Shown one piece after another: positions 54,329 through 63,872 of a stretch of 64,000 bases of DNA. Under the pieces are notes generated by a model. It saw nothing but the letters and a program-made list of their open reading frames with translations. It searched no databases and was not told the origin of the DNA. The translations under genes and the position numbers were made by a program. The stretch's first letter is position 1, and every line of letters begins with the position of its first letter. This DNA comes from Candidatus Brocadiaceae bacterium S225 (GTDB lineage: Bacteria; Planctomycetota; Brocadiia; Brocadiales; Scalinduaceae): the NCBI GenBank assembly GCA_007859995.1, contig SMSL01000005.1, positions 157,378-221,377 on the forward strand. The letters are read 5' to 3'.

Positions 54329-56041
54329 TTATTCAGGACTGATATTATACTCTTTTATTTTGTTGTAGATGGTTCTCCGGGATATACCCATTAATTTAGC
54401 GGCATTGGTCTTATTCCATTTGGTTTTTTCCAATACCTGTAAGATCGTGTTATATTCATCGCTCTTTTCATCCACAGAAGGGGTAGCTTTTATCTCTCTA
54501 AGCTCGCCTGGAAGGTCCTCAGCGTCAATTATGGTCTTATTGCAGACGACAAAGGAGTGTTCAATTGCATTCTCAAGCTCCCTGATGTTTCCCGGCCATT
54601 CGTAATTCATGAAGATCTTGTAAACGTCATCGGAAATGTTGTTGATGTTCTTTTTTAATTTTTGATTAAATCTTTCTATAAAATGTTCTACAAGAAGCGG
54701 GATGTCCCCTCGTCTATCCCTCAGCGGCGGTGAAGAGAGTTCTATTATCTTCAATCTATAATAGAGGTCTTCACGGAATTCTCCAAGCCTGACTTTTTCT
54801 TGAAGATCCTTATTGGTTGCGGCCACTATGCGCGCATCTGCCGTAATTGGTGTTGAATCCCCTACACGCTCAAATTCTTTCTCCTGAATCACCCTGAGTA
54901 GTCTTTGCTGCACATCTAAAGATACGTCACCGATTTCATCCAGAAAGATAGTTCCTCCATCTGCTTTCTGAAATCTACCTATTTTATCTGTAACAGCCCC
55001 GGTAAAAGCACCTTTAACATGTCCGAAAAGCTCACTTTCAAGAAGGGTTTCTGTCAGAGCGGAGCAATCTACCTTTACAAATGCCCCTTGTCGGCGCACT
55101 CCGCCGTAATGTATCGCTTCCGCTATAAGTCCTTTCCCCGTGCCGCTTTCTCCGGTAATGATGACGGTTGTATCGATATTATATAAGTTCTCCATCAGAG
55201 AATAGAGACCCTGCATCTTTTCGTCTTTGCCAATAATATTGGAAAGGCGTTGTCGTGATTCTAACTCCTTTTCTAAACCTGATACATGAGTTTCATCTTT
55301 AGCCACCATGACACAACCATCTATGCCGTCTATACTTTCCATGCCAACTATTTTATCCATTAGAGGAAATGTATTCATGGACACTATCTGTTCCTTACGG
55401 GTTTCATGTTTGCATTCTAATCGATAAACTTCTACAGGCAGTTTTTTCTGAATGGTCTTTTTAATGACCTCAACACACTGCCCGCTGCACATCTTCGGAA
55501 TAGACTCGAATGATTTCCCTAAAACATCCTCACGCAGCAGACCACATATTTTTGTAGCCGCATCATTAATCTCAATAATCTTTAAAACATTATCCACTGT
55601 TATAATGGCATCTTTGACACTCTTGAAGGTAGCTTTAAGAATAGCATGGTTCTTGTCTCTTTCTTCAATCAGGCTCTTATGCCTCAAAGCCATGCGGACA
55701 GTATGCAGCAGTGTCATTTTTTCTACCGGCTTTGTTATATAGTCGTAGGCTCCAAGATGAACCGCTTCGGATGCTGTCTCTAAATTTGGATAACCGGTAA
55801 ACAGAACCACAGGACATTTTAAGTGTCTTTCATTAACATTTCTTAAGACATCAATGCCGGACTTGCCCCCTAAAACAATATCTGATAAAACGATGTCTAT
55901 GCGTTCCGTATCTATTATTTTTTCCGTTTCTTCATAACTCTTAGCCACAAGTATGTCGTATCCTTCTTTTAAAAGGAACTCTTTTATGGTTATACGGATG
56001 GATTCCTCATCATCGATTATCAGAATTTTTGCTTTCATCAC
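54329..56041 (-). CDS. NtrC-type sigma-54 response regulator with PAS domain
   Basis: Receiver (ILIIDDEES, Asp in DIVLSDIVLGG, Lys in ITKPVEK), PAS domain (about 135-270) with a CSGQCVEVI Cys pair, AAA+ domain with Walker A GESGTGKGLIAEAIH, GAFTGAVTDK, Walker B TIFLDEIGD, and a Fis-like end NKTNAAKLMGISRRTIYNKI. All elements for sigma-54 activation are intact. The gene overlaps the kinase gene upstream by 32 bases, so kinase and regulator are translationally coupled. It is the only complete activator of its type in the window. Confidence 0.93.
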   Translation of the reverse strand: MMKAKILIIDDEESIRITIKEFLLKEGYDILVAKSYEETEKIIDTERIDIVLSDIVLGGKSGIDVLRNVNERHLKCPVVLFTGYPNLETASEAVHLGAYDYITKPVEKMTLLHTVRMALRHKSLIEERDKNHAILKATFKSVKDAIITVDNVLKIIEINDAATKICGLLREDVLGKSFESIPKMCSGQCVEVIKKTIQKKLPVEVYRLECKHETRKEQIVSMNTFPLMDKIVGMESIDGIDGCVMVAKDETHVSGLEKELESRQRLSNIIGKDEKMQGLYSLMENLYNIDTTVIITGESGTGKGLIAEAIHYGGVRRQGAFVKVDCSALTETLLESELFGHVKGAFTGAVTDKIGRFQKADGGTIFLDEIGDVSLDVQQRLLRVIQEKEFERVGDSTPITADARIVAATNKDLQEKVRLGEFREDLYYRLKIIELSSPPLRDRRGDIPLLVEHFIERFNQKLKKNINNISDDVYKIFMNYEWPGNIRELENAIEHSFVVCNKTIIDAEDLPGELREIKATPSVDEKSDEYNTILQVLEKTKWNKTNAAKLMGISRRTIYNKIKEYNISPE

Positions 56042-58118
56042 TATTTCTTTCTTTTAAGTTCTTTACCGGTAGATCAATTATAATCTTAGTAAATTTTCCA
56101 TATACACTTTCTACAACCATCTTACCATCATGATTATAAACAATCCTTTGGCTTATGCTTAAACCAAGGCCGGTTCCTTTGGTTATCGGTTTAGTAGTAA
56201 AAAAAGGGGTTGTGGTTTTGTTTAATAAGTTATCTGGGATTCCGATTCCATGGTCATGGAATATAATACGGACATATTGATTATCACTAATCGAGATTTT
56301 GTTACATGAAACTTCAAGTATTTTATCCATGTCTTTACCTGGATATTTTTCATTTAAAGCGTATCGTGCATTTTGTACGAGATTCAAGAAAACCTGCTGG
56401 AGCTCTTGAAAACTTCCATATATGTCGGGTGTATCTTTTGAAATATTAAATTTAACTATTATATTATCTTTTTTTAACTGTATCATCATCAGACGTAATG
56501 AATGGTAAATGGTTTCATATATTTGAAGATGGCTTTTTTGCCCAACCGCTCTTCTTGATGAATTAAGAAGGCTTTTGGTTAACGTTGCTATACGTTTACT
56601 CTCTGCAATAATTATTTTGCTAAATTTATACAATCTGGTATTTTTCTTACTTTCATCCATAATAAGTTGAGCACAATTCATTATACCATTAATAGGGTTA
56701 TTGATCTCATGTGATAAGTTTGCAGCCATCTCTCCTATCAATGCTAATTTGTCAGCCCGTACCATCTCCACCTGCATTTTCATCTTATCTGTAATATCTG
56801 TGATAATTCCCAACATTCCGTGAAACCGACTCCCTTTGTCATCTGCCTTATCACAATAAAATCCGGTAACCGTTATTTCACAAAAAATGGTTTTTGACTC
56901 ATTTGGTTCGTGTATATTACTTTTCGATTTAACCGAAACCTTTGGCACCAGCCGTAACTTCTGGTTTTTTGTATCTCTTCCTCGATTTTTTCTTTCATCA
57001 TAGAAGCTAAAGATATCGTTGTCGCAAGTCACTTTAGAAGGATAATGATCTAATACTGACATAAACGAGTTAAATAATTTAACGTCATCCGGGTGTACTA
57101 TCGTACTGAAGTGACTGCCTATAAGTTCTTCCGGCTTATAACCCAGGGTTCGTACCGAATTATTGAGAAAGGTAAAGAAACCATTCTCATCGACTTTGTA
57201 AATTATATCAGGAATGGCCTCTACAAGGGTTCTATATTGCATCTCACTTTGCTGCAATGCCTTCACCGCCTGTTTGCGTTCCGTGATGTCCAGCCCATAA
57301 ATATTGACGTAATCCATTTTCTTAATAGGTGCAAACGTTAAAGCAAATACACAACTATCACACTCAGCTTCTACAACCTGATTTAAACCCGAATGAAGAA
57401 CATTTGAAACTATTTTAATATAGTCATTAGGTAATTTCCCGGTTGTCCGGGATCCCCAATGAGCGAGCAAAACCATACTAGCCATATTGCTATAGAGTAT
57501 TTTTCCATCTACAAATACCCTCATAACAGGATTTGGATTTTCTTCCGGAAATCTTGCCAGACCCTCTTTCTTATCCTCTGCAAGTTTACGTTCTGTGATA
57601 TCAGTTACTAATGTTCTGATCCGGCTGATGTTATCGCCTGCATCTTGAACGGCTATACTCTCAAGCAGCGCGAAGAACTGTCCGCCGCCATTTATAGCTA
57701 TCCTTAACTCACACCTCTCCCTGTTTCCTGTCTCCAGACACTTCCTGCGGTGCAGGTAGTAAGTGTCCTGATCCTCTTTGACAGCGGTCAGGTATTTTTT
57801 TCCCAATAAGCTTCGTTCAATACCCAGCATTGAAGCGCCTCTCAGATTAGTCTCCAGGATCAGGCCTTTTTCATTGGTGGTAAAATATCCAACAGGTGCA
57901 AAGTTATAGAGGTCTGAGTATTTTCTGAGCAACGCTTCAACCTGTACCTGAGCCTTATGAAGTTCTTCATTCTGCATCTCCAGCTCAATCCGGTGTACCT
58001 GTAGTTCGTGAGCAAGACTGCGCACCTCCTCATCTGAAAGGTTCTTCATCTCTATCGTATCAGGATTGAGTCTTAACTCCGCCTCTTTGTGAAGATCAGT
58101 ATATGTTTTTCCCTTCAT
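56010..58118 (-). CDS. Multi-PAS sensor histidine kinase
   Basis: N-terminal helix/coiled coil (MKNLSDEEVRSLAHELQVHRIELEMQNEELHKAQ), two to three PAS domains (about 75-190, 200-280, 290-400), H-box NLSHEINNPINGIMNCAQ, and a HATPase with N-box FLNLVQNARYAL, G1 DHGIGIPDN, G2 TGLGLSI. No membrane segment is seen, so it is cytoplasmic and senses an internal signal. It precedes and overlaps the NtrC regulator by 32 bases, its cognate partner. Confidence 0.92.
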   Translation of the reverse strand: MKGKTYTDLHKEAELRLNPDTIEMKNLSDEEVRSLAHELQVHRIELEMQNEELHKAQVQVEALLRKYSDLYNFAPVGYFTTNEKGLILETNLRGASMLGIERSLLGKKYLTAVKEDQDTYYLHRRKCLETGNRERCELRIAINGGGQFFALLESIAVQDAGDNISRIRTLVTDITERKLAEDKKEGLARFPEENPNPVMRVFVDGKILYSNMASMVLLAHWGSRTTGKLPNDYIKIVSNVLHSGLNQVVEAECDSCVFALTFAPIKKMDYVNIYGLDITERKQAVKALQQSEMQYRTLVEAIPDIIYKVDENGFFTFLNNSVRTLGYKPEELIGSHFSTIVHPDDVKLFNSFMSVLDHYPSKVTCDNDIFSFYDERKNRGRDTKNQKLRLVPKVSVKSKSNIHEPNESKTIFCEITVTGFYCDKADDKGSRFHGMLGIITDITDKMKMQVEMVRADKLALIGEMAANLSHEINNPINGIMNCAQLIMDESKKNTRLYKFSKIIIAESKRIATLTKSLLNSSRRAVGQKSHLQIYETIYHSLRLMMIQLKKDNIIVKFNISKDTPDIYGSFQELQQVFLNLVQNARYALNEKYPGKDMDKILEVSCNKISISDNQYVRIIFHDHGIGIPDNLLNKTTTPFFTTKPITKGTGLGLSISQRIVYNHDGKMVVESVYGKFTKIIIDLPVKNLKERNSDESKNSDNR

Positions 58119-58249
58119 AATATTTCCCCTGTCTATCTGTTTAGGTCAGGCGTGGAAACAATAAGATTCAAAAATAAATTCAGTGTAGCAGCACATTACA
58201 TAGTTTTCAAATCCTGTCAAGAACAGTCTTTCCGGTGAAATGTACCTTA

Positions 58250-61200
58250 TCAGCTACTCTCCTTCAAACTTTTCAGTTCAGATATATCACGCTCGGTTGT
58301 TGAAACATAATCTATTTCACCTTTTTCATTCACCAATTTAGTAATCGTCAACCATATATCTAAAATCTTCTTATCCTTTGTTTTTCTTTGTGTATAGAAA
58401 GATTTGATTTCTTTACCTGACATGATTTCTTTCATCAATCTCAGGTTCTCTTCGCGCTTGTTTTCAGGTACCATATTTGATATGTTCATTTTCAATGCCT
58501 CACTTTTACCGTAACCGTACATCACCTCTGCGCCCCTGTTCCAGGCGGTAATATTACCTTCTTTATCGCATACCGTAATGGCGTCATTTGAGTCCTCAAC
58601 TACAGTAACCAGACGTTTTACCGCTCTGATACTGGTAACATCCGCAAAAGTAATGACCACGCCATCAATCATATTTTCTACTGTTCGATAGGGTAAAATA
58701 CGCACACTATAACAGCGACCATCATTGGTCCGGATCTCTTGTTCTGCTTGAACTAAGGTATTAAGCACCGTTTCCGCGTCCTGATAGAGCGTATCGGAGT
58801 TGAATTTTGCCGTAATGTCACGAAGAGGGCGGTTAGTGTCTGACGGCAGCACATTAAACAGCTTCGTCAGTGAAGGGGTAAAGCGAACTATACTCAGCCT
58901 GGTATCAAGAAATATCGTAGCAATATCGGTACTTGCAAGGAGGTTATTGAGATCATTATTGGCGCGTGAAAGTTCGGTTACCTTATTCTGGAGCTCCGAG
59001 TTTACGGTTTCCAGCTCCTCATTGGTGGACTGCTGTTCTTCCTTAGATGTCTCCAGCTCCTCATTGGTGCTCTGAAGCTCCTCGTTAGTAGACTGCATCT
59101 CTTCATTAGCAGACTTGAGCTCTTCGTTAGAGGTCTCCAGTTCTTCTATCGTGGCCTGCAGATACTCCTTCGCAAACTTCAGCTCCTGTCTCAGATTTGT
59201 TATCTGCGAGTCTTCTTTTCTGGATTTACCCGAGGTCGTTTTTCTCTTCACTGCTTTTTCAGGAGCTTCCTTCTCCTCAAAAATTACCATGATCATCTCT
59301 TCTGCTTCTCCTCCTGAAGAAAAGGGTTTAACGGTCAGGTCAACCGTCAGGAAATTACCATTATCCCTCACCTTCAACCCCCTGCTGACAACAGTCTCTC
59401 GTTTCCTGCCAAGCTTATGGAGAATAGTCGTCAGTTTATAACGCAGGTCTTCGTGTGCCATCTTCAGAATGTTAAAGACCGGCACGCCCACAGGTGTCAG
59501 CAGGTATTTATGTATCTTGCCGTTAACATAAAGGATCTCGCGCTTATCATTGATCAAGACAAAAGGCGGGGCGTATTGATTCAGGATCTCCCTTTCCGCC
59601 ATCTGATATATATTGGCCTCCTTCAGGTCTTTCCTGGCCTGAACTGCCGGTAATTCCCCGGACGTTTCAACCTCTTTTGTAACAGGATATCTCAGCACCT
59701 TATCTACAGTCGCTCCCAGCCGTTTATAGATCTTCCACTTAGAATTTATCGTTGAAAAAAGGTCTGAATATTCTCCGATAGTCTCTGAAGTACCTAAAAA
59801 CAGATATCCATCCTTATTCAGTGTATAGTGAAACATCGGCAATACCTTTTTCTGCAGCACCGTGTCCATATAGATCAAAACGTTTCTGCATGATACCAGA
59901 TCCAGCTTCGAAAATGGAGGATCCTTTATCAGGCTTTGGGTGGCAAATACCAACATCTCACGGACATGTTTTTTTACCTTATAGGTACTGTCCTCTTTTA
60001 CAAAAAAACGTTTCAACCTCTCCCTGGATATATCTGCCGCAATACTACCCGGATAAATGGCAGCTCGCGCGTACTCTATTGCGTCCTCATTTATATCCGT
60101 ACCGAATATCTGGATATTGAAATGCTTTTGCGACTTTTCAATCATCTCAGCGAAGATTATGGCAATGGAATATGCCTCCTCTCCGGTGGCACAGCCGGGG
60201 ATCCACACGCGTATATTATCACCCTTTTTGGTCTTTACGATTTCTGATATTATCTCTTTTTCCAGGATATCAAACGCGTCGGGATCTCTGAAAAAATTTG
60301 TCACCCCTATAAGAAGGTCTTTGTAAAGGGCTGTCACTTCTAACGGGTTTTCACGAACATAATCGAGATAGTGTGATATCTTGTCTATCTGGTGTACGGC
60401 CATCCGCCTCTCAATCCTCCTGCGGATAGTATTCTGCTTATATTGGGAAAAGTCCTGGCCTGTCTTGCTGCGAACCTGAATGAGTATCTTTGTTATGTCA
60501 TTTTGGTATTTCTGCTCAGTTGTGCCCGAGGCTTCATCTTTATCAATATAAGGATGTTTAACGTATTTTATAATCTGTTTCGGCATTTGCTCCACCGGCA
60601 GGATATAATCAACAAGGCCCGTGTTTATGGCGCTTCTCGGCATGGAGTCATATTTTGCCTGGCCTTCATCCTGCGCCATGGCCATTCCGCCCTCACCCTT
60701 GATAGCCTTCAGTCCCAATGTGCCATCCGTACCTGTACCGGAGAGGACAATACAGATTGACATTTTACCCAGGTCTTCTGAAAGAGAACGGAAAAAGAAA
60801 TCAATCGGCAGTCTGACTGCGCGAGCTTCTAAAGGTTCTATCAGCTGAAATTCCCCATTAATCATGGCAACATCTTTGTCTGGTGGATTCAGATATACGC
60901 TACCCGGCTCTACCTTTAATCCGTCTTCTATTTCAAATATCTTCATTCCTGTATATTTCTTCAGGAGAGAACCCATGATACTCTTGTATTTCGGTGCAAG
61001 ATGCTGAATAATCACTATGGAGATGTTAGCTTGATCCGGCAAATTGGAAAAAAATCCTTCCAATGCCTCAAGCCCACCTGCTGAGGCTCCTATGCCAACA
61101 ACAGGAAACAGTTTATGGCTAACGTCCTTCTTCTTTTTTTTCGATTTTTTTTGAGGCGTCGGTTTGCTTGTGGCTTTTACAGCGCTCGTAGATTTGACAG

Positions 61201-61294
61201 TTTTTGTAGATTTTACGGTAGGCTTTTTCTTTTTTGGCAATATCGCCTTCTTCGGAGTTGTCTTTCTTCCCGTTGCGGCTCTCTTTTTTGCCAT
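58250..61294 (-). CDS. CheB-CheR-PAS fusion protein
   Basis: N-terminal 60 residues are Lys/Ala/Thr/Pro-rich, histone-H1-like. Then a CheB methylesterase domain (GASAGGLEALEGFF with Ser, IIQHLAPKYKS with His, SGTGTDGTLGLKAI with Asp), a CheR methyltransferase domain (WIPGCATGEEAYSIAI, KLDLVSCRNVLIYM), a PAS domain, a long NEEL-heptad coiled coil (TNEELQSTNEELETS), and two PAS domains at the end. No kinase domain terminates the protein. It lies upstream of the kinase-NtrC operon on the same strand, implying a shared signal. The MCP substrate of its CheB/CheR is not in view. Confidence 0.92.
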   Translation of the reverse strand: MAKKRAATGRKTTPKKAILPKKKKPTVKSTKTVKSTSAVKATSKPTPQKKSKKKKKDVSHKLFPVVGIGASAGGLEALEGFFSNLPDQANISIVIIQHLAPKYKSIMGSLLKKYTGMKIFEIEDGLKVEPGSVYLNPPDKDVAMINGEFQLIEPLEARAVRLPIDFFFRSLSEDLGKMSICIVLSGTGTDGTLGLKAIKGEGGMAMAQDEGQAKYDSMPRSAINTGLVDYILPVEQMPKQIIKYVKHPYIDKDEASGTTEQKYQNDITKILIQVRSKTGQDFSQYKQNTIRRRIERRMAVHQIDKISHYLDYVRENPLEVTALYKDLLIGVTNFFRDPDAFDILEKEIISEIVKTKKGDNIRVWIPGCATGEEAYSIAIIFAEMIEKSQKHFNIQIFGTDINEDAIEYARAAIYPGSIAADISRERLKRFFVKEDSTYKVKKHVREMLVFATQSLIKDPPFSKLDLVSCRNVLIYMDTVLQKKVLPMFHYTLNKDGYLFLGTSETIGEYSDLFSTINSKWKIYKRLGATVDKVLRYPVTKEVETSGELPAVQARKDLKEANIYQMAEREILNQYAPPFVLINDKREILYVNGKIHKYLLTPVGVPVFNILKMAHEDLRYKLTTILHKLGRKRETVVSRGLKVRDNGNFLTVDLTVKPFSSGGEAEEMIMVIFEEKEAPEKAVKRKTTSGKSRKEDSQITNLRQELKFAKEYLQATIEELETSNEELKSANEEMQSTNEELQSTNEELETSKEEQQSTNEELETVNSELQNKVTELSRANNDLNNLLASTDIATIFLDTRLSIVRFTPSLTKLFNVLPSDTNRPLRDITAKFNSDTLYQDAETVLNTLVQAEQEIRTNDGRCYSVRILPYRTVENMIDGVVITFADVTSIRAVKRLVTVVEDSNDAITVCDKEGNITAWNRGAEVMYGYGKSEALKMNISNMVPENKREENLRLMKEIMSGKEIKSFYTQRKTKDKKILDIWLTITKLVNEKGEIDYVSTTERDISELKSLKESS

Positions 61295-61809
61295 TTTTTG
61301 TGCTCCTGAATTGAGAGTGATATTTATTACCAGTTATTTTTACCTTATATCTTCCAGAATCGAGACAATGTTACTTTTGAATTCTGAAAACGTCATTATA
61401 AATCCCGTGCTGAATTCGCTTCATTATTGTATTCCACATCAGATACAAATTAAAGAGTTTAATCATATATCGACAGGCTATTCGATAATACAAAATCAGA
61501 AACCTTTTGTTAATATTAAATGATTTACAACTCGAAAAAATGTTAAAATACCGATACTCGGACGGCCAGTCAACTACTAAAACAGTTTAACAGAGTTCAT
61601 TAATTAGTAAATCTATATCCTTAATATTTGTTTTTCTTTTTATTAACGGAAGATCTCCGGGTTTTATAACATTATCCAGATAAGTTATCTTGCCTTTTCA
61701 CTTAACAACTAAATATGTGTATACAATGCATATCTCGTTTCCAATTCCGTCATCTAAAAGATATCTGATAACTATATAAGGTCTATTAGATCAAGGGAGG
61801 GTTCAAAAC
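61295..61809. other. Noncoding region upstream of the CheB-CheR gene
   Basis: No supported gene. It must contain the promoter for the CheB-CheR-PAS gene. No repeat or terminator is visible in it. Confidence 0.4.
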
Positions 61810-61923
61810 ATGGATGAAGAGGAGGGGGGGGGGGGAGTAATCAAATTTATATCAGGCCTGTACGTCTTTTCCTGCTGCCGTAATCAGAAATTTCATGTAC
61901 ACATGAAGTATCCTCATCTTTGA
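61810..61923 (+). CDS. Possible small ORF with a 12-G tract right after the start
   Basis: ATG 61810 follows an agggagg ribosome-like site, and the second to fifth codons run into twelve G (61824-61835). In the present frame 37 residues follow (MDEEEGGGGVIKF... ending at TGA 61921-61923). A change of one G would close the frame within a few codons, so it would behave as an on/off switch. Whether the peptide is real is doubtful; the opposite strand carries an inositol-synthase-like fragment and an inverted repeat. Confidence 0.25.
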   Translation: MDEEEGGGGVIKFISGLYVFSCCRNQKFHVHMKYPHL

Positions 61924-61941
61924 AAGATCGCTTTGTATATT

Positions 61942-62034
61942 GCCGGAGTTGAGGAGCACATTGAAAATGTTGTCTGCTCCAATGATTTGTTCGCCCCGAC
62001 TGAGGCGGTCAAACCGTTGCTCTTCAACTCCGGC
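61942..62034. repeat. 17-bp inverted repeat downstream of the poly-G ORF
   Basis: gccggagttgaggagca (61942-61958) pairs with tgctcttcaactccggc (62018-62034) at 16 of 17 positions around a 59-base loop, followed by smaller ccgcc...ggcgg pairing. It lies inside what reads on the minus strand like an inositol-synthase start (DIEIVAAFDI near 62070-62100). Confidence 0.55.
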
Positions 62035-62129
62035 ATTCGCACCGCCGAAGGCGGGGTGAACAATATCAAATGCGGCAACGATCTCAATATCTGCGATCCG
62101 CATCCTCCGTTCTGAGATTATTAACGATT

Positions 62130-62516
62130 TTACAATATATCAGAAACAGTCTTATTACCTAGAGCCGAGTTAATTCTATGTGATAACGTTTCGAGATTTA
62201 CCGGTTTATACATGCAGTCATAAGCACCTATTCTCCTGGCTTCAGACATAGTCAAAATATCAGGATTTCCGGTACATAAAATTACTGGACATGCCGGGTT
62301 TGTTCGTTTTACTTCTTTTAAAATATCTATCCCTGATTTGTCTTCTCCCAGATCAATATCTGTAAGAACTAAATCGAATTCAATATTGCCCATCTTTGCC
62401 ATTGCGCCATGGTAACTATAAGCCGTAGATATATCATATCCTTGTCGCAAAAGAAATCTCTTAAACAGAGATACAATTATTTCAGTGTCATCTATTACAA
62501 GCACTTTTTCATTCAT
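62130..62516 (-). CDS. Single-domain response regulator
   Basis: 128-residue receiver: VLVIDDTEI, acceptor Asp in DLVLTDIDLGE, Thr in VILCTGN, Lys in MYKPVNLET. All active residues are intact. No output domain. It is 86 bases downstream of a small zinc-ribbon gene, in a neighbourhood of CheB/CheR and kinases, so it could be a relay protein for them. Confidence 0.88.
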   Translation of the reverse strand: MNEKVLVIDDTEIIVSLFKRFLLRQGYDISTAYSYHGAMAKMGNIEFDLVLTDIDLGEDKSGIDILKEVKRTNPACPVILCTGNPDILTMSEARRIGAYDCMYKPVNLETLSHRINSALGNKTVSDIL

Positions 62517-62601
62517 GCTGACTCTCCTATATTAGATTTTAGTTGAATTAGAAACGTAAGAAACCTTGTCCTTGAACGTTTAATAGAAACTCACAATAAT
62601 G

Positions 62602-62853
62602 TTATTTTAGAAATTCCGTTATTTCTTCAAATCTCAAGGTTAAAGAATATCTGACGACCCCTGTTTTCCCATTCATTAAATCGCACTTTACACATATCCG
62701 ATTATAAGGGCCTTTACTGGGAAACTCCCTTCCACATTTTAAACATGATCTCTTCTTTTCCCGTCTTCCCACCTTTATATTACAATTTTCAGGCTTGCAT
62801 TCTATTTCCCTTTCTTCTCTATTCTCATTTGATCTGTTAAAATCATTTCTCAT
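62602..62853 (-). CDS. Small zinc-ribbon protein
   Basis: 83 residues with CLKCGREFPSKGPYNRICVKC, a CxxC-CxxC zinc ribbon (about 37-57), preceded by a basic arm with two Cys (CKPENC). The C-terminus (VVRYSLTLRFEEITEFLK) forms one helix. An agaaaggag-like site precedes the ATG. Resembles the many small Cys4 proteins found next to regulators; function unknown. Runs in the same direction as the receiver gene. Confidence 0.6.
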   Translation of the reverse strand: MRNDFNRSNENREEREIECKPENCNIKVGRREKKRSCLKCGREFPSKGPYNRICVKCDLMNGKTGVVRYSLTLRFEEITEFLK

Positions 62854-62915
62854 TTATATTTTCTCCTTTCAAGCATAATAAGCCTTCAGGTTATTTTTGG
62901 TTAATGGTTACACTT

Positions 62916-63013
62916 TTAGTATTTCCATCCAGGCATCTTCAATTCCTTCGAAAGTAATTCTTCGTTCTTATTTTTCAGTTCTGACAGATCTGAAGATTTT
63001 AAGATACACATTC
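62916..63013 (-). pseudogene. Receiver-domain remnant
   Basis: The frame to TAA 62916 reads VGMCILKSSDLSELKNKNEEL, matching the end (AYIVKSSDLTELKSKVKEL) of the receiver at 53677-54057. The first 95 residues are gone. It is a fragment of a second such gene. Confidence 0.6.
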
Positions 63014-63527
63014 CGACAATTATTAACTGGTTAATGTCTAATAATTATCAATACGCTCCCGTATTTTCTGTTTTCGTTTTCCTTGAGACAACAGCTACAT
63101 ATAACAAAACACATACCAGTATCGATAAATTACACTTCTAAATATCATTTCACCGATTAGCGATGTATGATAAAGTTAGATCTGCAGGAAAACATTTTCG
63201 ACTTTGTAGAGGATACACGGATGAATTGTATGGGGCACAAGGGTGAATGTTTTTTCTTAAGTTCCATATATACAACATGTTCAATGGCCAGGGAACAGTT
63301 TAATATATGAGATGTGGCCGGAATAAGCAGAATGTACTTCGGTGGAAAGAGTGCTGAAAAACATCATGAAATACAAAATGAAATACGAAAATAATTTTCA
63401 TGTTTCTCCGGTTTTTCTGCTATAACGATTTTGTAAAGCGTGACAAAGTGTAGCCGGATACACCTGTGCAGACACTACACTTTTGTATGCGGCTACATAA
63501 AAAATGGTTGGCCTGGTACCATCTCAA
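63014..63527. other. Noncoding region, nothing recognised
   Basis: No gene, terminator or repeat is recognised between the receiver remnant and the truncated NtrC gene. Confidence 0.4.
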
Positions 63528-63872
63528 CTATTCTTTTATATAGAATTTTTTCATCATTTTGTAGATTGTAACCCGATGTATGCCCAGCAAACGTGCGGCT
63601 TTCGACTTGTTCCAGCCGGCTTTTTCTAATGCCTGAACGATTTGCTGTCGGTCGATGATTTTGCCTGTTTCTATACGTCTTCTATCACGGGCTCTCGTGT
63701 TTTCAAAATCTGACGGCAGGTTATCTATCGTGATGACCGTATTATCACACGTAATAAATGCATATTCCATGGTATTATAGAGTTCCCTTACGTTACCAGG
63801 CCATTTGTGGTGCATAAAGATTTTTTGAACATTTGTAGATATAGATTTGATGTTTTTCTTTAGTCTCGTATT
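63528..63872 (-). pseudogene. NtrC-type regulator C-terminus cut by an IS
   Basis: The frame (open to about 63872) reads NTRLKKNIKSISTNVQKIFM, then HHKWPGNVRELYNTMEYAF, and ends with a Fis-type HTH (NKSKAARLLGIHRVTIYKM). This is the end of an NtrC AAA+ domain and DNA-binding domain. At about 63872 homology stops abruptly where an IS-like sequence begins, so the upstream two thirds are displaced or lost. Confidence 0.7.
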
